Shown piece by piece: positions 63,163 to 64,000 of a stretch of 64,000 nucleotides of DNA. Both the position numbers and the translations under genes were made by a program. Under the pieces are notes generated by a model that worked only from the letters and a program-made list of their open reading frames with translations, was not told the DNA's origin and made no database searches. How positions within the stretch are numbered: the first letter of the stretch is position 1; every line of letters begins with the position of its first letter. The DNA is taken from the NCBI GenBank assembly GCA_034440575.1, contig JAOTOL010001560.1:634001-698000 (forward strand), in the 5' to 3' direction. The DNA comes from Imbricaverruca yamaguchii (taxonomy: Eukaryota; Arthropoda; Thecostraca; Neoverrucidae).

Positions 63163-64000
63163 AATGTCGAATATTTCTTCTCACGCAATGTCTAAGACCC
63201 AGGAGCACTTAAGAACCATTCTTCGTTGTATTAAACAAAGTATGATTATTTCATATTAATAGTCTGGCGACAACCATGGCATGCACCATCTTTGTTTATT
63301 ATTTCGACTTTAGGACGCCTCGACCAGAAATGATCATTCGCGCCCAGGTATGGACCATCTTAAAAGGTGTCTTCACATTATTCAAAGTCTTCAGAATATT
63401 TTACTGTGGAAAAATCTTTGTTCATCAACAAGGAAATATTTTCAGTGAAAATCATCCAGCATTAGTCCAGCAAATATCATTATACACTTGAAGCTCATCG
63501 TTATAGTGTTATTATATCGCTTAAATTAATTATGCTCTGTGACATTTTTGGCCAACAGGCAACGACAATTCATTGTTGCATACATATAGAGATAAGCAGC
63601 CAGATAGTAAATGTGCTTGACATTCAGATATCCAGATGCCACCACATACAAATATATCAGATGGCGAAGTGAAGCATCTTTGTCTATGTCATCTAGGGTT
63701 CATCTCTGTATTATCGAGAAGAGCAATGACCAACTTGATGTTATATCGTTGGTAACTGAAATTCAGGACTACTAAAATTTGGCTTGAATGGTATTAAATA
63801 TGCAAAGTTTCTTTGATATGAACGATAATATTTTGATACATCCTGGCAAATCAAACGCATAATCCTGAACCATGAGGCAGGAAAACTCAGTGTGGATATT
63901 ACATACAAAATGCTTGAACAAAAGCAGATTCAACTAACCTAATTTGCATCTTGTAGACACCATGATTTGAATTAAGTACGCCAGCGCCAGAAGAACTAAC
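63163..64000. other. dpr upstream intron, little recognised
   Basis: 63163-63236 is the repeat D right flank. The rest is AT-rich with no Dpr exon recognised. Confidence 0.5.

Overview
The window looks like arthropod nuclear DNA that is gene-poor and very rich in repeats. The only host gene I can support is part of a Dpr-family (defective proboscis extension response) immunoglobulin cell-surface protein on the minus strand. Two exons are visible, 62465-62592 and 52242-52410, separated by a 10-kb intron. They join in phase to give almost the whole second Ig domain. Upstream exons (signal peptide, first Ig domain) must lie beyond base 64000. I could not find the exons that follow the second one. 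Dpr proteins are known from arthropods. Together with I-like and CR1-like LINEs and tRNA-derived SINEs this suggests an insect or, more likely, a crustacean; a barnacle is only a guess.

Bases 1-52000 hold no convincing host gene. They carry: (i) LINE remnants, namely an RNase H-bearing I/Jockey-type copy (1960-3010, minus), a 2.6-kb CR1-type copy with a recognisable reverse transcriptase (23220-25815, plus) and a CR1 3' end (15208-15540, plus); (ii) three tRNA-derived SINE families, here called A, B and C, several copies with clear target-site duplications; (iii) three copies of a roughly 0.8-kb element with TTAA/CCCG ends (13781-14624, 18605-19337, 40508-41295) that resembles a non-autonomous piggyBac-type transposon; (iv) a short inverted-repeat element, here called D; (v) many tandem arrays with units of 2, 5, 7, 16, 18, 23, 32, 40, 46, 54, 60, 73 and 79 bp, covering about one sixth of the window. 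Nearly all long open frames here are by-products of arrays whose unit lacks stops.

Bases 52000-64000 are the dpr region. The intron contains two more CR1-type fragments, an I-type reverse transcriptase remnant, a 150-180 bp inverted repeat, a 7-mer TAGAGGG array and SINEs. Both visible ends of this intron have been remodelled by repeats. A SINE-B copy landed exactly across the 5' splice site and its target-site duplication copied the splice donor. At the other end a 60-bp minisatellite has amplified the 3' splice junction, including the first bases of the exon, into eight decoy copies. These two junctions are the most interesting observations.

All calls come from reading the sequence by eye. 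No database search, folding or splice scoring was run.
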